A program made the translations under genes and the position numbers. Shown piece after piece: positions 5,041-8,190 of a stretch of DNA of 8,190 bases; the first letter of the stretch is position 1, and every line of letters begins with the position of its first letter. The stretch is from positions 1-8,190 of the forward strand of contig JASFUX010000156.1 of NCBI GenBank assembly GCA_050050115.1, read 5' to 3'. This stretch comes from JASFUX01 sp050050115 (GTDB taxonomy: Bacteria > Pseudomonadota > Alphaproteobacteria > Caulobacterales > Maricaulaceae). The notes under the pieces were generated by a model that ran no database searches, had not been told where the DNA came from, and was given only the letters and a program-made list of their open reading frames with translations.

Positions 5041-7098
5041 ATGGCGAAAGGAAAAGACGCGACCGCGCGAGCGGTCGCGCTGGCGGGTAGCTCTGGCGCG
5101 GGCAAGACCTCTCTTCTCGAGGCCATCCTGCATGCGACCGGCGCCCGGGCGAAGCACGGCAAGATCGAAAACGGCGACACCTACGGCGATGCGACCCCCG
5201 AAGCCCGCGCGCGCGGTTTCTCCACCCAACTCAATCTCGCGCAGTTCAACTACCTCGGCGATCCTTACACGATCATAGACACCCCCGGCTCGGTCGAGTT
5301 CATCGGCGAGCGCGCCCACGTGCTGCCCGCCGTCGACGTCACCGTCGTCGTCGCCGAGCCTGACCCCGAAAAACTCGCCGCCGCCCAGCCCGTGCTGATG
5401 GAGCTCGAGGCCCTGGGCGCGCCCTACATGGTTTTCATCAACAAGATCGACGAAGCCCGCGCGCGGGCGCGCGACATCCTCGCAGCGCTTGACGAGATTT
5501 CCCCGCGCCCGGCGGTCATGCGGCAGATTCCGATTTGGGACGGTGAGCGCGCCAGCGGCTTCATCGATTTGGCGCTCGAGCGCGCCTTCGTCTATCGCGA
5601 AGACCAGCCGAGCCAGCAGGTCGACATCCCGTCAGCCAGCAGCGACCGCGAGATCGAAGCGCGGTTTCAGATGCTCGAGCGGCTCGCCGACTTCGACGAC
5701 GAGTTGATGGAGGCGCTGCTCGAAGACGCTCAGCCTGAGCGCGATCGCGTTTTCGGCGATCTCGCCCGAGAGCTTGGCGAAGGACACATCACGCCGGTGT
5801 TTCTCGGATCCGCCGTACACGGCGGCGGCGTGCGCCGGCTGTTGAAGGCGCTGCGTCACGAAAGCCCGCCGATCGAGCGCGCCGCCGAGCGGCTGCTGGG
5901 CGAAGCCAAACCCCAGGGCGCGGCGGCCTATGTCCTCAAAACGCTGCACGCCGATCAGGCGGGCAAGATGTCGATCGCGCGCGTGCTCGCGGGCAAGCTC
6001 GGCGACGGCGAGACGCTGACGCGGCCGGACGGGACGACCGCGCGCGCCGGCGGGCTCTATACGCTCGGGGAAGGCGCGCCGCAGAAGGCGGGCGACGCGC
6101 ATGCGGGCGACGTGGTCGCCATCGGCCGGGCTGACGAAGTGCTGACCGGCGACGTGCTGACGGTCGACGCGCCGGCGCGGTCCGCGGCGATCGACGTCAT
6201 CCTTCCGCAGCCGGTCTACGCCCGCGCCGCGGCGGCTGAAGCGCGCTCAGACGAGGTCAAGCTCGCGACGGCCTTCGCCAAGCTGACCGAAGAGGACGTG
6301 AGCCTGAGCTTCGGCCATGACGAGGTCTCAGGCGAGCTGACGCTTGCGGGGCAGGGCGAGCTGCACCTGCGCACCGCGGTCGAGCGCCTGAAGCGCCGCT
6401 TTGGCGTCACGGTGAGCCTGCATGCGCCTTCGACGCCCTATCGCGAGACGATCCGCAAGGGCACGACGACGCGCGGGCGGCACAAGAAGCAAAGCGGCGG
6501 ACACGGACAGTTCGGCGACGTGCTCATTGCGGTCAAGCCCACTCCGCGCGGCGACGGCGTCTCCTTCAAGTCCTCGATCTCGGGCGGCGTGGTGCCGCGC
6601 CAGTACATTCCCGCCGTCGAGGCGGGCGTGCGCGACGCCTGCGAGAAAGGGCCGTTGGGCTTTCCGGTCGTCGACGCGGCGGTCGAGCTGCAGGACGGCT
6701 CGCACCATTCGGTCGACAGCTCAGAGCTCGCCTTCCGCACCGCGGGGCGCATCGCGATGAACTCGGCGCTGCCCGAGTGCGCGCCGGTGCTGCTCGAGCC
6801 GATCTGGAAGGTCGAGGTGGTCGCGCCGGCTGAAGCGACGAGCCGGGTGACCCAGATTCTCACCGCAAGGCGCGGCCAGATCCTCGGCTTTGACGCCCGT
6901 CCCGGGTGGCATGGCTGGGATCAGATCACCGCGCTGATGCCGAAGGCCGATCTCGACGATCTGATCTTGGAGCTGCGCTCGGCGACCAGCGGGGCGGGGA
7001 CCTATTCGGCGAGCTTCGATCACTATGCGGAGCTGACCGGCCGGGTCGCCGACCAGATCACCGGAGCGGCGGCGGAGAAGGCCGAGGCGGCGCACTGA
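5041..7098 (+). CDS. EF-G-like translational GTPase, paralogue of elongation factor G (685 aa)
   Basis: All five EF-G domains are present. The GTPase domain (1 to about 262) shows P-loop GSSGAGKT (16-23), switch I remnant ARGFST (57-62), G3 DTPGS (80-84), G4 NKID (134-137) and G5 GSA (256-258). Domain II starts about 292. Domain III, with GQGELHL, covers about 394-462. Domain IV (about 464-582) has GGHGQFGDV, RQYIPAVEAGV and the tip loop SHHSVDSSE, whose histidine (555/556) matches the translocation loop of EF-G. Domain V (about 583-675) has PIWKVEVVAP and RRGQILG. The ATG follows GGAGG by six bases; a TTG at 5026 lies inside the leader hairpin. The lack of rpsL, rpsG or tuf neighbours, the non-canonical P-loop and Ser84 in place of the catalytic His mark it as the second, EF-G-2-like class (as in Thermus EF-G-2 and mycobacterial FusA2), not housekeeping fusA. 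Ribosome binding is likely; its specific role is unknown. Confidence 0.9.
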   Translation: MAKGKDATARAVALAGSSGAGKTSLLEAILHATGARAKHGKIENGDTYGDATPEARARGFSTQLNLAQFNYLGDPYTIIDTPGSVEFIGERAHVLPAVDVTVVVAEPDPEKLAAAQPVLMELEALGAPYMVFINKIDEARARARDILAALDEISPRPAVMRQIPIWDGERASGFIDLALERAFVYREDQPSQQVDIPSASSDREIEARFQMLERLADFDDELMEALLEDAQPERDRVFGDLARELGEGHITPVFLGSAVHGGGVRRLLKALRHESPPIERAAERLLGEAKPQGAAAYVLKTLHADQAGKMSIARVLAGKLGDGETLTRPDGTTARAGGLYTLGEGAPQKAGDAHAGDVVAIGRADEVLTGDVLTVDAPARSAAIDVILPQPVYARAAAAEARSDEVKLATAFAKLTEEDVSLSFGHDEVSGELTLAGQGELHLRTAVERLKRRFGVTVSLHAPSTPYRETIRKGTTTRGRHKKQSGGHGQFGDVLIAVKPTPRGDGVSFKSSISGGVVPRQYIPAVEAGVRDACEKGPLGFPVVDAAVELQDGSHHSVDSSELAFRTAGRIAMNSALPECAPVLLEPIWKVEVVAPAEATSRVTQILTARRGQILGFDARPGWHGWDQITALMPKADLDDLILELRSATSGAGTYSASFDHYAELTGRVADQITGAAAEKAEAAH

Positions 7099-7142
7099 CG
7101 GGTGTCGGAGCGTAGGGTATGGGTGTTGGGGACCAGGTTCGC

Positions 7143-7172
7143 TTGTCGTTTGTCCGGCAACGCATCTATCGT
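7143..7172 (+). promoter_or_regulatory. Weak candidate promoter for the DUF6265 lipoprotein gene
   Basis: TTGTCG (7143-7148) and TATCGT (7167-7172) are 18 bases apart in the 104-base gap between the EF-G-like gene and the next start codon. Both boxes are imperfect. No clear terminator is visible after the EF-G-like gene, so read-through is an alternative. Confidence 0.3.
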
Positions 7173-7202
7173 CGCCCAATACCCGACCTCCGAGAGGGCT
7201 CA

Positions 7203-7670
7203 ATGAGACTGATCGCCGCCGGCTTGCTCGCCGCGTCCCTCGCAGGTGGCTGCGCCACGGCGCAGCCTGCCGAAGAATCCGCGTCGCTCGAGTGGCTTAC
7301 GGGGTGCTGGGTCACGGATGACGGCGCGACGCGCGAGATTTGGTCCGAGCCCTACGGTGATCTTCTCTTTGGGTACGCCGTCACCGAACAGGACGGCGCA
7401 GTCGTCTTCTTCGAAGATCTGCGCATCGAACCGACGGAGACTGGCGCAGACTACGTCGCCTCGCCGGGTGGCGGCGACCCGGTGCGGTTTGAACGCGTTG
7501 CGGTCGGTCCTGCGAGCGCGGCCTTCGTCAATCCCGAACACGATTTCCCGCAACGGATCGTCTATGTCGGCGACGGCGATCGCCTGATTGCGACCATCTC
7601 GCTCGCCGACGGCTCGGAAGCGCGGGCTTTCGGGTTCACACGCTGCGTCGAGCGACCCGGGTTCCCGTAG
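7203..7670 (+). CDS. DUF6265 family lipoprotein (155 aa)
   Basis: The start is placed at the ATG at 7203 because GAGAGG (7192-7197) lies five bases upstream and a lipoprotein signal begins at once: MRLIAAGLLAASLAGGC, with Cys17 as the lipidation site. An in-frame ATG at 7119 would add 28 residues ahead of the signal and has no ribosome binding site. The mature part matches the DUF6265 pattern: LEWLTGCWVTDDGATREIWSEP near residues 29-50, then LLFGYAV, VVFFEDLRIEP, DYVASPGGGDPVRF and the diagnostic NPEHDFPQRIVY (110-121). Family members are small predicted beta-barrel proteins of about 140-170 residues with no known reaction. Membrane anchoring by lipid is inferred from the sequence. It converges on the DUF2147 gene, with 16 bases between stop codons. 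Confidence 0.9.
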   Translation: MRLIAAGLLAASLAGGCATAQPAEESASLEWLTGCWVTDDGATREIWSEPYGDLLFGYAVTEQDGAVVFFEDLRIEPTETGADYVASPGGGDPVRFERVAVGPASAAFVNPEHDFPQRIVYVGDGDRLIATISLADGSEARAFGFTRCVERPGFP

Positions 7671-7686
7671 AGCGCGCCAGCCAGCG

Positions 7687-8172
7687 TCACTCTTCCGCCG
7701 CGCTCGTTGTTACGCCTTCGACGCGTGTCCATGCCGTGTCGCGGCAGAGCGGCCAGCGGATGCAGCCAGTGAGGGTGAGCATGTCGCCCTCGAGCGTCAT
7801 CTTGGCGTTGTAGGTCTTACCCTCGTCCGGCGCATAGATCCGGCCGCGGTCCCAGACGTTGTCGCGCGTTTGGGTGAACCCCCAGACCATGGCGACGCCG
7901 TTGAGCGGTCGCGTGCGGAGCGTTTCGTCGGGGTTGGCGGCGTCGAGCGTCGCCTCGCCCGTCTCAGCGTCGCCCGCCAGCCAGACGATCCGGCCGACAA
8001 GCGCGCCGTCCTCATCGGCGAAGCGGACGTGCGCTCCCCCGCCGTCGGTCGCCCAAGTGGTCTCGGCGAGATCGTCCGCGCCCGCCGCCAACGCGAGGGT
8101 CGCCGAGAGCGCCATCGCCGCGCCGAGCGCCGCGCAGGCTCGTAAAGGTGCGTGGTGCATCAGGCGTTCCAT
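7687..8172 (-). CDS. DUF2147 family exported protein (161 aa)
   Basis: The ATG is preceded by AAGGGGA with seven bases of spacing, which favours it over a second ATG four codons later. The N-terminus has a signal peptide with a long Ala/Leu core, probably cleaved around residues 28-32 (LALAAGA before DDLAE). The rest follows the DUF2147 plan: W40 near the start, GALVGRIVWLAG (56-67), NPDETLRTRPLNGVAMVWGF (80-99), DRGRIYAPDEGKTYNAKMTLEGDMLTLTGC (108-137) and WTRV (148-151). Cys137 and Cys143 are close enough for a disulfide once exported. These are periplasmic beta-rich proteins of unknown function, common in Alphaproteobacteria and Bacteroidetes. Only 18 bases upstream of its start are in the window, so its promoter is not visible. 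Confidence 0.9.
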   Translation of the reverse strand: MERLMHHAPLRACAALGAAMALSATLALAAGADDLAETTWATDGGGAHVRFADEDGALVGRIVWLAGDAETGEATLDAANPDETLRTRPLNGVAMVWGFTQTRDNVWDRGRIYAPDEGKTYNAKMTLEGDMLTLTGCIRWPLCRDTAWTRVEGVTTSAAEE

Positions 8173-8190
8173 GGCGTTATCCCCTTGAAA

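Noticed and set aside
7119..7202. N-terminal extension of the DUF6265 protein from an upstream ATG
   Set aside because: There is no ribosome site before 7119, and the extension would bury the lipoprotein signal that begins at 7203.

Overview
The window is GC-rich with strongly GC-biased third codon positions. Its gene content is a NamZ/DUF1343 hydrolase, exported DUF proteins, a double-NIPSNAP lipoprotein and an EF-G paralogue away from the str operon. This points to a free-living alphaproteobacterium, probably of the Hyphomonadaceae/Maricaulaceae kind. That assignment is inference from style and gene content; there is no rRNA or other marker here.

Layout. The left edge cuts into a NamZ-type exo-N-acetylmuramidase gene (+), followed after 29 bases by a small conserved-looking membrane-associated protein (+). 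These converge, with only 4 bases between stop codons, on a minus-strand gene for a tandem NIPSNAP-domain lipoprotein. A ~390-base stretch without a firm gene follows, holding back-to-back promoter candidates. One probably serves the NIPSNAP gene (-). The other (+), in an AT-rich patch, precedes a 38-codon single-membrane-helix ORF that ends in a textbook intrinsic terminator. Next come a 68-codon helical protein (+) and a curious 14-base triple tandem repeat that puts a TGA in all three frames. A palindromic operator candidate sits over a promoter ahead of a secreted protein of unknown function (+).

The second half is dominated by a 685-residue EF-G-like translational GTPase (+). It keeps all five domains but has Ser where canonical EF-G has the catalytic His of DTPGH. 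Its leader contains several hairpins, one of which pairs exactly with the Shine-Dalgarno sequence. The window ends with a DUF6265 lipoprotein (+) and a convergent DUF2147 exported protein (-).

Most proteins here are envelope-directed: three predicted lipoproteins or secreted proteins, a DUF2147 protein, a small membrane protein and a peptidoglycan-recycling enzyme. They look like independent short transcription units, not one pathway. I see no CRISPR array, transposon, phage gene, tRNA or rRNA, and no convincing multi-gene novel system. The most unusual items are the small membrane-protein transcription unit, the self-masked ribosome binding site of the EF-G-like gene, and that protein's altered G3 motif.
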